The notes under the pieces: generated by a model
What the model saw: only the letters and a program-made list of their open reading frames with translations
Database searches by the model: none
Told to the model about the DNA's origin: nothing
Translations under genes and position numbers: made by a program
In this document: positions 25,803 through 34,435 of the stretch, piece after piece
Numbering within the stretch: the first letter of the stretch is position 1
Layout of the letters: the number at the start of each line of letters is the position of its first letter
Source of the DNA: Weeksellaceae bacterium
Lineage (GTDB): Bacteria > Bacteroidota > Bacteroidia > Flavobacteriales > Weeksellaceae
Length of the DNA stretch: 64,000 bases
Assembly (NCBI GenBank): GCA_949788275.1
Contig: OX460916.1
Coordinates: forward strand, 372,001 to 436,000
Reading direction: 5' to 3'

Positions 25803-26303
25803 ATGAAAAAAATCGTTTTAGCAGGTGCACTAGCACTAATCGGATTAATGAATGTAAATGCACAAGAAGGGCATTTTAAATTAGGCGCTCACGTGGGATT
25901 ACCTGTAGGTGACTTTAGTGATAGCCATTCTTTTAACTTAGGATTAGATGTTGCTTATCTATGGCAAATAACCAATGAGTTCGAGTTAGGAGCAACTACA
26001 GGTTTCACCAATTACTTTGGTAAAAAAGAAACCTTTATGGGGTACTCTTTTACGTATGATGACGTACAAATGATTCCTTTAGCCGCAACAGCTAAATTTA
26101 ATATCGTTCCTCAATTCTTTGTAGGGACTGATATTGGCTATGTATTCTTTTTAAACAAAGACAGTGATACGGGTGCTTTTTATTACCAACCTAAAGTAGG
26201 ATACAATTTAGAAAAATCAGAGATTTTTGTAGGGTACAAAGGAATGGCCAAAAGCGGTGAAACATTAGGAGCAATCAGTTTAGGCTATGCCTATAACTTC
26301 TAA
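25803..26303 (+). CDS. Outer-membrane beta-barrel protein
   Basis: A 166-aa protein with a signal peptide MKKIVLAGALALIGLMNVNA cleaved before QEG. The mature part alternates polar and aromatic residues and ends in an aromatic residue (SLGYAYNF), as outer-membrane barrels do; it looks like an eight-strand OmpW/OmpX-size barrel. The ligand is unknown. It is flanked by its own promoter and terminator. Confidence 0.87.
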   Translation: MKKIVLAGALALIGLMNVNAQEGHFKLGAHVGLPVGDFSDSHSFNLGLDVAYLWQITNEFELGATTGFTNYFGKKETFMGYSFTYDDVQMIPLAATAKFNIVPQFFVGTDIGYVFFLNKDSDTGAFYYQPKVGYNLEKSEIFVGYKGMAKSGETLGAISLGYAYNF

Positions 26304-26332
26304 TTATTTCTATGCGTAATATTTATTTTTTC

Positions 26333-26359
26333 AAGGCAACTTTTTAAGTTGCCTTTTTT
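26333..26359 (+). terminator. Terminator of the outer-membrane protein gene
   Basis: Stem AAGGCAACTT/AAGTTGCCTT with TTT loop and trailing T-run. The following 330 bp up to the Gre-like gene's promoter show no other feature. Confidence 0.9.
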
Positions 26360-26694
26360 AGCTCAAAACTTAACCGGGCCTATTTCATGATAAACTCCTT
26401 GTTTAGCGTGTTTCTTTGGACGCTATGCAAAGTTGTTGTACATTAGTCTTTATTCGTAAAAGAGTCGAGTTAAATGATTATTTCAATTCTTATTGTTAAA
26501 AATACTCACTTATCGAATCGTTTATTATCATTATCATATTTATTGGATGATATTTTCTTAAGACGTTCGAAAGAGTTTATTCCCTAATCCCTGTCAAAAT
26601 CCAAGACGGGGAACCTCAGTTTATTTCATTATTTATTCAACCATTTTTTCTTTCAGGTAGTGTTTACACAAAGAGAAGGCTAATGTATGGCCGC

Positions 26695-26702
26695 TATTTT
26701 TG
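26695..26702 (+). promoter_or_regulatory. Minus-7 box TATTTTTG for the Gre-like gene
   Basis: A consensus-type box 50 nt before the ATG at 26753. It falls inside an upstream in-frame extension starting at 26687, arguing against that longer start. Confidence 0.5.
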
Positions 26703-26752
26703 TGTTTGGGTTTTACAAACCTACTTTTAAGAGAGGATTAAAATTTTACAAA

Positions 26753-27130
26753 ATGTCACAACAAATATTAATTACAACAGGAATTTACGATTTAATTAAA
26801 GATCACTTAAGAAGAAAAAAAGTAACGGTAGAAGTAGAGAATACATTATTACAAGAGCTAAGAACAGCAAAGCAAGTGCTTCGTAGAGATTTACCCGAAG
26901 ATGTAGTTACAGTAGATCGTTTAGTTACCGTGAAAGATCACTCGACCAACGAAGAAAAAGAATACCTGTTTGTTTCAGACAAAGAAGCCAAACCAAAGAA
27001 AAATAAACATTCTATTCTTTCAGACATTGCTTTAGCTACAATCGGCTACAAAGTCGGTCAAATTATTGAATGGCCTTTTGCCGATGGTGAGAAGAAAATT
27101 GAAATTTTAAAAGTGGAAGCCATTGCTTAA
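26753..27130 (+). CDS. GreA/GreB C-terminal-domain protein (Rnk-like)
   Basis: A 125-aa protein starting MSQQILITTGIYDLIKDHL. The C-terminal two thirds match the FKBP-like domain of Gre factors: VTVDRLVTVKDHSTNEEKEY, then IALATIGYKVGQIIEWPF. The N-terminal part is too short for the full Gre coiled coil, so the secondary channel tip that stimulates RNA cleavage is reduced or absent. It may bind RNA polymerase and modulate Gre-type activity, as Rnk does. It stands alone. Confidence 0.85.
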   Translation: MSQQILITTGIYDLIKDHLRRKKVTVEVENTLLQELRTAKQVLRRDLPEDVVTVDRLVTVKDHSTNEEKEYLFVSDKEAKPKKNKHSILSDIALATIGYKVGQIIEWPFADGEKKIEILKVEAIA

Positions 27131-27154
27131 GACAATTGCATCTCTAAATATCCT

Positions 27155-27186
27155 AAAATCCTGACGCTTGTTCAGGATTTTTTTTA
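27155..27186 (+). terminator. Terminator of the Gre-like gene
   Basis: Stem AAAATCCTGA/TCAGGATTTT with a 7-nt loop, followed by a T-run. Confidence 0.88.
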
Positions 27187-27498
27187 TTTTATAGACTTGT
27201 GTTTGACTTTAGGTAGTGGAGTAATAGGTAATCGATTCTACAAAATTAACATCATTTTTTAATGGAGAATTGATGATGAACTCTACCTAGATAGGTCTTG
27301 ATTTCGTTGAAATAAAAGGCGTAAACGATTGAGAAGTGGTTGATGTAAATTCTTTTTTCTAATTTTAAACAAATCTACAGAAAGGATAGAAGTGACATCT
27401 TCTGCTGCCTATAAATGAAAATAATAGTACATTTAGGCTTACAGTAGAGATACAGGAAATAGCCAATCGCGAAGTGGTTACACCAAAAAAATAACCCT
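27187..27498. other. Gap before the DUF2283 gene
   Basis: About 310 bp of AT-rich DNA. A short similarity between GATTGAGAAGTGGTTGATG (27330 region) and AATCGCGAAGTGGTTACA (27465 region) is the only structure noticed. No gene, RNA or promoter is convincing. Confidence 0.3.
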
Positions 27499-27690
27499 AT
27501 GGAAAATACAATTGTAAAAGAAACCGAAGAAGCAATCTACATTGAATTAGAAGAACACCCAAAAAGTTTGATTGCGGGTATTGTTAAGGAAACAGTTTCT
27601 TTAGCCTCCTATATAGATCATTATAAAGGACCAGCGATTTATCTCGATTTTGATAAAGAGGGTGTTTTAATTGGAATTGAGATTTGTTAG
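27499..27690 (+). CDS. DUF2283-family small protein
   Basis: A 63-aa soluble protein with the DUF2283 pattern: EEAIYIELEEH near the start and the C-terminal IYLDFDKEGVLIGIEI. Members are often found beside toxin-antitoxin or phage genes, but no partner is seen here. The function is unknown. It converges with the GH25 gene, whose stop is 3 nt away. Confidence 0.75.
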   Translation: MENTIVKETEEAIYIELEEHPKSLIAGIVKETVSLASYIDHYKGPAIYLDFDKEGVLIGIEIC

Positions 27691-27693
27691 GGT

Positions 27694-28515
27694 TTATTTC
27701 ACCAGAAAACTTTTTAAATCGTCTTTGGTTCCATTAAAAATATTGACATCCACAGGACCTTTTATGCCTGGTATTTGCGCCTTTTCAGAGAATTGCCAAA
27801 AATGCCAATGCGCTTTCATCTCTTGTACAAAAAAGTTATAATTCGCAATCCAAAGAACATGAGAAGCGAAATGCTCGATTAAAAAATCTTCGTAATAACG
27901 ATCGGATGTATAAATAATGGGCTGAATCCCATAGTGTGTTTCAATAAGTGTACACCAATTTTTTAACCCTTCAATTAAACGTTCCATCGATTGATTTCGG
28001 GGCATATTTTCAATGTCTAAAACAGGAGGAAGATCCCCTTTTTCTAATCGAACCGTTGCAATAAAATTCTCCGCTTGCGTCGTAGAGCTTTCATCGGGTC
28101 TATAAAAATGATAGGCACCTCGTATTAAATTGTTTTCTTTGGCACCAGACCAATTCGCTTTAAACGTTTTGTCTTGAGATGCCCCGCCCATGGTGGCTCG
28201 GATAAAAACAAAGTCGATCGGATAAATACTGTACATCGTATGGGTATTCTGCCAATCAATTTCCGATTGATAATGGGAAACATCCAGACCAAACGTTTTT
28301 AAATAATACCGATCCATCACTTCAATATTACGAATGTCGAATTTAGTAATCTTGGTTTCTTCAACAACTTCATTGCTCCATTTCTTTTCCATTACTTTCC
28401 AGTAGTATCGAATTCCATGGCGGTAATGGTAACTGAAATAGGTGATCAATAGCAGCATTACTCCAATAAAATAAAGCAAGTAAGGTGAACGTTTATGTGG
28501 TTTTCTTTTTGACAT
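27694..28515 (-). CDS. Glycoside hydrolase family 25 (lysozyme-type muramidase)
   Basis: A 273-aa protein with an N-terminal transmembrane anchor (LLYFIGVMLLLITYFSY) and a GH25 barrel. The family motifs are FGLDVSHYQSEIDW (catalytic region Asp), DFVFIRATMGG, and VLDIEN with the catalytic Asp/Glu pair. It probably cleaves the MurNAc-GlcNAc bond of peptidoglycan from the periplasmic face of the inner membrane. It is divergent from menA. Confidence 0.92.
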   Translation of the reverse strand: MSKRKPHKRSPYLLYFIGVMLLLITYFSYHYRHGIRYYWKVMEKKWSNEVVEETKITKFDIRNIEVMDRYYLKTFGLDVSHYQSEIDWQNTHTMYSIYPIDFVFIRATMGGASQDKTFKANWSGAKENNLIRGAYHFYRPDESSTTQAENFIATVRLEKGDLPPVLDIENMPRNQSMERLIEGLKNWCTLIETHYGIQPIIYTSDRYYEDFLIEHFASHVLWIANYNFFVQEMKAHWHFWQFSEKAQIPGIKGPVDVNIFNGTKDDLKSFLVK

Positions 28516-28589
28516 TGAGGCTGTTCAGCAAAATAGGTTTATTCTGCAATGATACTAAATTCTATGAAGATGGAATAGGATTTGTTCAT

Positions 28590-28597
28590 TATATTTG
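28590..28597 (+). promoter_or_regulatory. Minus-7 box TATATTTG for menA
   Basis: Consensus box only 6 nt upstream of the ATG at 28604, which suggests a leaderless or nearly leaderless menA mRNA. Confidence 0.55.
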
Positions 28598-28603
28598 TTC
28601 CGT

Positions 28604-29530
28604 ATGAAAAAATGGATTGCAGCCGCAAGGCTAAGAACTTTACCACTCTCTATGAGTGGTTTGCTATTGGCAGGTTTTATTGCCAAATACAATGGCATCT
28701 ACCAAGGAGATATTTTTGCACTATCATTATTAACGACATTGGCCTTTCAGATCCTTTCGAATTATGCCAATGATTACGGTGATGCAATGAAAGGAACCGA
28801 TAAACACAGGGTAGGAGAGCAGAGAGCTGTTGCTTCTGGTCTTATCTCGGCCAAACAAATGAAAACCGCCATTGGTGTCATGATCGTTGTATCGTTAATT
28901 TCAATGTGTGCATTATTGTATGTAGCCTTTGTGCCAGATCATATAGACGCTTTGGTAATCTTTATCGCTTTAGGAGTAGCTTGTATTTTAGCTGCACTGT
29001 TTTATACCATGGGTAAGAAACCCTATGGTTATATGGGTTTAGGCGATGTGTTTGTCTTTATATTTTTTGGTTTAGTGGCCGTTTTAGGGGGGGAGTTCTT
29101 GTACTCGAAAACCTTTAATTGGATGAATGTTTTACCAGCTGCTTCCATGGGGTTTTGGAGTGTAGCGGTGTTAAACCTAAACAATATGCGTGATATTGAA
29201 AACGATGTTCGTAACCATAAAATCACCATTGCCTCTAAGTTAGGCTTACAAAACAGTAAGTACTATCAGATGGCTTTAATGACACTTCCGTTTTTGTTAA
29301 GTGCTTTCTATGTGTCTTTGTTGCCAGGAAAGCAAGGTAAATTATCCGGTTTTGTTTTCCTGATTTTAATCTTTTTAGCCAATTCGCTTCGCCGACAAAT
29401 TTTTACGGTGAATGATCCCAAAGAATTGGATAAATATTTAAAACCCGTATCGTTATTGGCGCTATTTTTTGCCCTTTTATTGGGCTATAGTTTGATTGGT
29501 TTCGATTTTATTGATACCTTAATTCGATAA
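28604..29530 (+). CDS. menA: 1,4-dihydroxy-2-naphthoate polyprenyltransferase
   Basis: MenA attaches the prenyl tail to dihydroxynaphthoate in menaquinone synthesis, in the inner membrane. The 308-aa UbiA-type protein starts MKKWIAAARLRTLPLSMSG. The first Asp-rich motif is NDYGDAMKGTD (near residue 60) and the second is NMRDIENDVRNHK (near residue 190). Eight to nine helices are predicted. The TTG 9 nt upstream overlaps the promoter box, so the ATG is preferred. Confidence 0.94.
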   Translation: MKKWIAAARLRTLPLSMSGLLLAGFIAKYNGIYQGDIFALSLLTTLAFQILSNYANDYGDAMKGTDKHRVGEQRAVASGLISAKQMKTAIGVMIVVSLISMCALLYVAFVPDHIDALVIFIALGVACILAALFYTMGKKPYGYMGLGDVFVFIFFGLVAVLGGEFLYSKTFNWMNVLPAASMGFWSVAVLNLNNMRDIENDVRNHKITIASKLGLQNSKYYQMALMTLPFLLSAFYVSLLPGKQGKLSGFVFLILIFLANSLRRQIFTVNDPKELDKYLKPVSLLALFFALLLGYSLIGFDFIDTLIR

Positions 29531-29546
29531 TTCTAAAAAAGTTGAG

Positions 29547-30227
29547 ATGAAAATTACCTATTTAGGACACGCTTCTTTAGCGATTGAAGCCAATGGAAAA
29601 CAGATTATTGTTGATCCATTTATTACCCCGAATGATTTAGCGAAACATATTGAATTTGATCAACTTCAAGCCGACTATATCGTACTAACGCATGCGCATC
29701 AAGATCATGTATACGATGTTGAGGCGTTAGCTAAAGCAACCGAAGCTATTATTATTTCCAATGCCGAAATTGCGGCTTATTATGCAGCCAAAGGTTTAAA
29801 CACCCATGGAATGAATACAGGTGGGAAATATACCTTCGATTTTGGAACCATTAAATCGACCATCGCATTTCATTCAAGTTCTTTTGCCGATGGTACCTAC
29901 GGTGGAGATCCCAATGGTTATATTATAGAAAGCGATGGCAAACGCGTTTATATAGCAGGTGATACCGCTTTAACCAACGAAATGAAATTGATTCCATTAA
30001 CCGTTGGAGTGTTGGATTTAGCCATTTTACCCATTGGTGATAACTTTACCATGGGGGCAGAAGATGCTGCTATAGCAGCCGAATTCGTAGCAGCAAAACA
30101 TGTTCTGGGTTATCATTACGATACTTTTCCTCCAATTACAATTAATCACGAGGAAGCGACCCAGGTATTTGCTTCAAAAAATATCGACTTAACGTTGCTC
30201 GCTATTGGAGCTTCTTTAGCTGTTTAA
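29547..30227 (+). CDS. UPF0173 metal-dependent hydrolase (metallo-beta-lactamase fold)
   Basis: A 226-aa protein with the zinc motif THAHQDH in LTHAHQDHVYD and later metal ligands in AGDTALTNEM and GYHYDTFP. Members of UPF0173 are common in bacteria and archaea, and their substrate is unsettled. It begins 16 nt after menA and is probably in the same transcript; a strong terminator follows. Confidence 0.9.
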   Translation: MKITYLGHASLAIEANGKQIIVDPFITPNDLAKHIEFDQLQADYIVLTHAHQDHVYDVEALAKATEAIIISNAEIAAYYAAKGLNTHGMNTGGKYTFDFGTIKSTIAFHSSSFADGTYGGDPNGYIIESDGKRVYIAGDTALTNEMKLIPLTVGVLDLAILPIGDNFTMGAEDAAIAAEFVAAKHVLGYHYDTFPPITINHEEATQVFASKNIDLTLLAIGASLAV

Positions 30228-30253
30228 AAGGGCATACATCCTAAGAAAAAAAA

Positions 30254-30283
30254 ACGCACTGAGCAATCAGTGCGTTTTTTTTT
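30254..30283 (+). terminator. Terminator after the UPF0173 gene
   Basis: Stem ACGCACTGA/TCAGTGCGT with GCAA loop, followed by eight T and preceded by an A-run. Confidence 0.92.
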
Positions 30284-30330
30284 GTAACCTTTTCTCGTTT
30301 AATGCATCTTCTCTATAAAACACGTCTATT

Positions 30331-30792
30331 ATGAAAAAAATCATCGTTTGTTTATGCCTAATTATATGTGCATCATCATGTATTTCTGTACGCGTTAACC
30401 CAGGGAAATCGCACACCTATGTCTCGTCGTCGAACAACGATGATTTCAAAATTGGAGGAATGAATTACGACAAAAATTTTAAAGCGAATAAATGGACCAA
30501 TGAAAAAAAATCGAAACAGACTAAATTTAGCTACGGTGATTTTAAGGGGTATACTTCGATGAATATGGTCGTGTATAAGAAATCGAGTATACAATTTACC
30601 CATGACTTTATCCTATCGTCGGGCAATTTAATCATCGAAGTGAAAAACGAAAGTGATGCCGTTATTTTCTCGGAAAAATTTTCCGGTAAAGAAAAAATAC
30701 AATTCCCTGTTTATTTTCAAGAACCAGGAGAATATACGCTATACATTAAAGGTAGTGGTACTTCTGGTGAAAGCATTTTAAGTTGGAAATAA
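30331..30792 (+). CDS. Hypothetical lipoprotein (153 aa)
   Basis: The signal peptide MKKIIVCLCLIICASSC ends in a lipobox, so Cys17 is probably lipidated. The mature part is Lys/Ser-rich and ends in a beta-rich domain (SSGNLIIEVKNESDAVIF...GEYTLYIKG) that recalls small beta-sandwich folds. I do not recognise the family. The gene is monocistronic, bracketed by two terminators. Confidence 0.82.
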   Translation: MKKIIVCLCLIICASSCISVRVNPGKSHTYVSSSNNDDFKIGGMNYDKNFKANKWTNEKKSKQTKFSYGDFKGYTSMNMVVYKKSSIQFTHDFILSSGNLIIEVKNESDAVIFSEKFSGKEKIQFPVYFQEPGEYTLYIKGSGTSGESILSWK

Positions 30793-30797
30793 AAAAA

Positions 30798-30828
30798 AAT
30801 CTTCGTGATAACTCACGAAGATTTTTTT
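30798..30828. terminator. Terminator after the 153-aa lipoprotein
   Basis: Stem AATCTTCGTGA/TCACGAAGATT with TAAC loop, flanked by A- and T-runs; may also serve the converging gene. Confidence 0.9.
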
Positions 30829-30872
30829 GATAGGCTATTCGCATCAATACCATAGAATGGCCTTGCGAAAAA

Positions 30873-32249
30873 CTATTGATAAGCGCCTAGTGTAGGTGAA
30901 GTTCCACGAACAACGCCATTATAATCCACAGGATATTGCGTTGCATAGAGGATATTTCCAGCACCCTTCGCAGGTGATTTCTCCGTTACCCAAAGTCGAT
31001 TTACTTTATACGAAGGATTGTTATACAATGGATCTTCAATTTTATTATTGGTAAATCCTGGTCCAGTTAAAGCATTGTAAAGGGTTGTGTTTCTATTTTT
31101 AATGATGTTGGTATCGAATAGGAAGTTGAATGCTGCCCCTTCTTTTCTTTCGAATAAAATAGCGTTTTCATTGCGTTCGTTATAGATAATCGAGTTCGCA
31201 AATAATGCTCTTTCTAAGGCGGCAGTTGACTTGTTATCGTTTGAAACATTGCTCAAATAGATCGAGTAAGCCGGTCCAGCTGTCCCTACAAAATTAAAGT
31301 AGTTCGCAAAGGTCGAATGGTAAAACGCATAGTTTCCACCCAACTCTATGGCTAAGCCTGCAAGATTACTATTGTTAATAACAACATTATGGCCTGTTAT
31401 TTTAGCATGAGTGGCCAATATGCCATAAGATTGGTTATTGACTATTTTCGAATTACCGATGGTTAAATCAGCTTCATTCACATGCAATCCTATATCACCC
31501 CCAATAATTTTGGTGTAATTGATGTTGGCTTTTACATTGGCTTGCAGTTCAATCTTATTCCATTGGTTGGGTAATGAATCGTACTTGGTGTCATGTCTAG
31601 CCGATCTAAATTTTACTTCTTCACCGAGACGACCATCAATCTGGACAATTGCATTGGGGGCAACCGTTAAACTTCCCCCTTTTTTGAAATAAATTTTCGA
31701 TCCTTTTCCTACATGCAATGATGAGGTGATGGTCATATTACCGTCGATGACTTGAGCTTCACTTTCGGTCCATTGCGCACTAGATATGACCGCGTCTTTC
31801 GAATGGATTTTAGCTTTCTCTACCCACGACATTAACTTTATTTGTTGCTTGCTATTGGTTGTTTCAATGGTTAATTCATCGGTATATAATGGATTAGGTG
31901 ATGCTTCTTCCGCATGGGCTTCAATAAAAATAAATAAACTATCTTTTTTACGAATAGGTGTATTGATAAAACTAGCTCCTGCTTTTCCATCCACGTTGAC
32001 TTTAAAAATAGAGGCTTCTCCACGGTTCAAATAAATTTTAGGGATAACTAAATCTTCATTTTTCGGATTATAAACCTTTAATAAATAGGTTTCTGATCGA
32101 GAATAATTATAAAGCGTATCCACAGAAACTGTATCTTTGGAAAATCGAAGGTCGTCAGACACAGGGTCGAAATCGAAATCGTCCCTACACGATTGAAAAC
32201 CAATGGTAGAGGCTATTCCAAGACCAACGATAAAAGTTTTAATGTTCAT
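30873..32249 (-). CDS. Right-handed beta-helix lipoprotein
   Basis: A 458-aa surface or periplasmic lipoprotein with lipobox GFQSC (Cys21). After an N-terminal beta-sandwich-like region (Arg/Asp-rich, up to about residue 140), repeated short strands of the pattern I-x-N-x-I/V indicate a parallel beta-helix from about residue 190 to 430. The C-terminus SPAKGAGNILYATQYPVDYN...LGAYQ is the usual end of choice-of-anchor beta-helix proteins of Bacteroidota. A polysaccharide-related role is possible but unsupported. Confidence 0.85.
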   Translation of the reverse strand: MNIKTFIVGLGIASTIGFQSCRDDFDFDPVSDDLRFSKDTVSVDTLYNYSRSETYLLKVYNPKNEDLVIPKIYLNRGEASIFKVNVDGKAGASFINTPIRKKDSLFIFIEAHAEEASPNPLYTDELTIETTNSKQQIKLMSWVEKAKIHSKDAVISSAQWTESEAQVIDGNMTITSSLHVGKGSKIYFKKGGSLTVAPNAIVQIDGRLGEEVKFRSARHDTKYDSLPNQWNKIELQANVKANINYTKIIGGDIGLHVNEADLTIGNSKIVNNQSYGILATHAKITGHNVVINNSNLAGLAIELGGNYAFYHSTFANYFNFVGTAGPAYSIYLSNVSNDNKSTAALERALFANSIIYNERNENAILFERKEGAAFNFLFDTNIIKNRNTTLYNALTGPGFTNNKIEDPLYNNPSYKVNRLWVTEKSPAKGAGNILYATQYPVDYNGVVRGTSPTLGAYQ

Positions 32250-32320
32250 AGATGTTTTATTTGTGACTCAAATTTATAACAAATTATTATAGATTTTATT
32301 GTTTCGTTCATAAATATTGT

Positions 32321-32329
32321 TATCTTTGC
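32321..32329 (+). promoter_or_regulatory. Minus-7 box TATCTTTGC for rpmE2
   Basis: Exact TAnnTTTGC, with a TTG element 18 nt upstream (32300-32302) as minus-33. The best promoter of the window. Confidence 0.75.
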
Positions 32330-32361
32330 ACACCAATATAGTAAGAAAGAAGATTTTTAAA

Positions 32362-32613
32362 ATGAAAAAAGATATCCATCCACAAAATTATCGTTTGGTT
32401 GCTTTCAAAGATATGTCAAACGAAGAAGTATTCATCACTAAATCTTGTGCTGATACCAAAGACACAATTGAATTCAATGGTGTAGAATATCCATTAATCA
32501 AAATGGAGATTTCATCAAGTTCTCACCCTTTTTACACAGGGAAGACTAAATTAGTTGATACGGCAGGTCGTATTGATAAATTTAAGAATAAATATTCGAA
32601 ATTTACAAAATAA
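32362..32613 (+). CDS. rpmE2: 50S ribosomal protein L31, type B
   Basis: An 83-aa L31 starting MKKDIHPQNYRLVAFKDMSN. The zinc-binding CxxC pairs of type A are missing; a single Cys remains in TKSCADTKDTIEFNGVEYP, so this is the zinc-independent form. HPFYTGKTKLVDTAGRIDKF is the conserved C-terminal signature. A frame extending 45 nt upstream is not needed. It has a strong promoter and terminator of its own. Confidence 0.95.
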   Translation: MKKDIHPQNYRLVAFKDMSNEEVFITKSCADTKDTIEFNGVEYPLIKMEISSSSHPFYTGKTKLVDTAGRIDKFKNKYSKFTK

Positions 32614-32676
32614 GAATAGAATTAGATAAGTAAGCGATCTTGCTTAATTAAATACTATTGTTATATTAAAATATTA

Positions 32677-32707
32677 AAACCTATAAGTGAATCTTATAGG
32701 TTTTTTT
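32677..32707 (+). terminator. rpmE2 terminator
   Basis: Stem AAACCTATAAG/CTTATAGGTTT with a 5-nt loop and seven T. Confidence 0.9.
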
Positions 32708-32772
32708 GTGTTATTGTATGAAATTATAATGTAAATTTGTTCATCTTTTAATACAATAAACATACGCAAAAT

Positions 32773-33939
32773 ATGTCTCTATTTGACAATACTCAGTACG
32801 CTTTCGAATCAAAGTCTGATGCAGAACTTCAGAGAGCTTATTACTTGTTCAAGTTAATTGGTAATTCTACATTGACCAATCTTGGAACAGTCTTTTTTAA
32901 ATTGCCGTTTGCCGTGCACATTCCTTTTGTGAAAACTTCTATTCGTGGAACGATTTACAAACAATTTGTCGGTGGAGAAACAGCAGAGCAAGGCGTTCAA
33001 GTCGCTAAACAATTGTATAAGTACGGTGTAAGTTCTATTTTAGACTATTCGGTAGAAGGGCAAACTGAAGAAGCCGACTTTGATCATGTGAAAGACGTTA
33101 TGTTTGGTCTAATTGATATGGCGAAGAACAACCCCGAAATTCCTTTCGTCGTCTTTAAACCAACCGCTTTTGGTCGTATTGCTTTATTTGAAAAAGTAGG
33201 TAAAAAAGAAACGTTAACCGCAGATGAAGAAAAAGCTTGGCAAAATATTCGTTCTCGTTTCGAGACGGTTTGTCGTGAAGGTTTCGAAAAAGATGTGAAC
33301 ATTATGGTGGACGCGGAAGAGACTTGGATGCAGGATGCAGCCGATGAATTAACCGACGAAATGATGGTGAAGTACAATGTGAAACGCCCAGTGATTTGGA
33401 ACACCCTTCAAATGTACCGTCACGACCGTTTAGAATACATGAAAAAAATGTACGAAAAAGCAGACCGTGAAGGTTATTTCTTAGGGTACAAAATTGTTCG
33501 TGGAGCCTATATGGAAAAAGAGCGTGCACGAGCCTTAGAAGAAAACTATCCTTCGCCCATTCAGCCCAATAAAGCAGCTTCTGATCGTGATTATGACAAT
33601 GCTTTACGTTTTGTTGTAGAACATAAAGAGCGTTTCGGACTTTTTGCAGGTTCACACAACGAAGATAGCTGTGCCTTATTAATCCAATTAATGCAAGAAC
33701 ATAACATTCAACCTTCCGATCGTAACTTCTGGTTCGGTCAGTTATACGGAATGTCAGATAATATATCGTTTAACTTAGCGCATATGAAATACAATATTGC
33801 TAAATATTTACCTTACGGTCCTATTAAGGAAGTTATGCCTTACCTTATTCGTCGTGCGCAAGAGAATACCTCTGTCGCCGGACAAACTGGTCGTGAGTTA
33901 GGGTTAATCGAAAAAGAACTTAAACGTCGTAAAAAATAA
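32773..33939 (+). CDS. Proline dehydrogenase
   Basis: A monofunctional FAD enzyme oxidising proline to pyrroline-5-carboxylate at the membrane. The 388-aa protein has the conserved VRGAYMEKERARA stretch, the TIM-barrel core with GSHNEDS, FWFGQLYGMSDN, and the classic C-terminus PYLIRRAQENTSVAGQTGRE. No P5C dehydrogenase gene is adjacent. It is transcribed alone and ends before an unusually long hairpin. Confidence 0.94.
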   Translation: MSLFDNTQYAFESKSDAELQRAYYLFKLIGNSTLTNLGTVFFKLPFAVHIPFVKTSIRGTIYKQFVGGETAEQGVQVAKQLYKYGVSSILDYSVEGQTEEADFDHVKDVMFGLIDMAKNNPEIPFVVFKPTAFGRIALFEKVGKKETLTADEEKAWQNIRSRFETVCREGFEKDVNIMVDAEETWMQDAADELTDEMMVKYNVKRPVIWNTLQMYRHDRLEYMKKMYEKADREGYFLGYKIVRGAYMEKERARALEENYPSPIQPNKAASDRDYDNALRFVVEHKERFGLFAGSHNEDSCALLIQLMQEHNIQPSDRNFWFGQLYGMSDNISFNLAHMKYNIAKYLPYGPIKEVMPYLIRRAQENTSVAGQTGRELGLIEKELKRRKK

Positions 33940-33959
33940 AAACCATTTTTTTCGATAAA

Positions 33960-34009
33960 ATAACAAACAAGCAAGGCTTTCCATAGGGAAAGCCTTGCTT
34001 GTTTGTTAT
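33960..34009. terminator. Long perfect hairpin between converging genes
   Basis: Perfect 23-bp arms (33960-33982 and 33987-34009) with an ATAG loop; the core reads AACAAGCAAGGCTTTCC. It sits between the ends of the proline dehydrogenase and cupin genes and probably ends both transcripts, though no long T-run follows. Confidence 0.75.
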
Positions 34010-34017
34010 AAACTATT

Positions 34018-34332
34018 TTAAAGCGGTTGGTTGGCTTTAAAATCTAAGATGAGTATAAATAATGCATCTTCTAACGCCACAACGCTGTGCTTTTCATGTG
34101 GAGTAATCTCAAAATGATCATAACAATTCAAGGGGGTTTCTTTGTCTTCAGTTCGAAACAAAACGTGCCCTTTTATAACCATTAATTGAGTAGGTACCGG
34201 TGTGGTGTGCTCTTTTAAGACACCATCTTTTTTTAATCCAACAGCCATAACGCGTGTATCATCATTTTTTACCAACACTTTTGAAACGGGTTGATCGCTT
34301 TTTGCTAATTTTGCTAATAGTTCGTGTAACAT
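34018..34332 (-). CDS. Small cupin-like protein
   Basis: I start at the ATG at 34332 (104 aa, MLHELLAKLAKSDQ); a TTG further upstream is less likely. A single cupin barrel is suggested by LKEHTTPVPTQLMVIKGHV (motif 1-like, one His) and YDHFEITPHEKHSVVALEDA (motif 2). Metal ligands are only partly conserved. The function is unknown. It is divergent from priA. Confidence 0.75.
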   Translation of the reverse strand: MLHELLAKLAKSDQPVSKVLVKNDDTRVMAVGLKKDGVLKEHTTPVPTQLMVIKGHVLFRTEDKETPLNCYDHFEITPHEKHSVVALEDALFILILDFKANQPL

Positions 34333-34435
34333 GAGGTATTGTTTTATAAAAGGTACGTCATATTCTACAAATACTTGGGGAACCAAGTAGAATAATTTAA
34401 CTTGCTATTGTTTCAATTGCTTAATTTATTACCCC

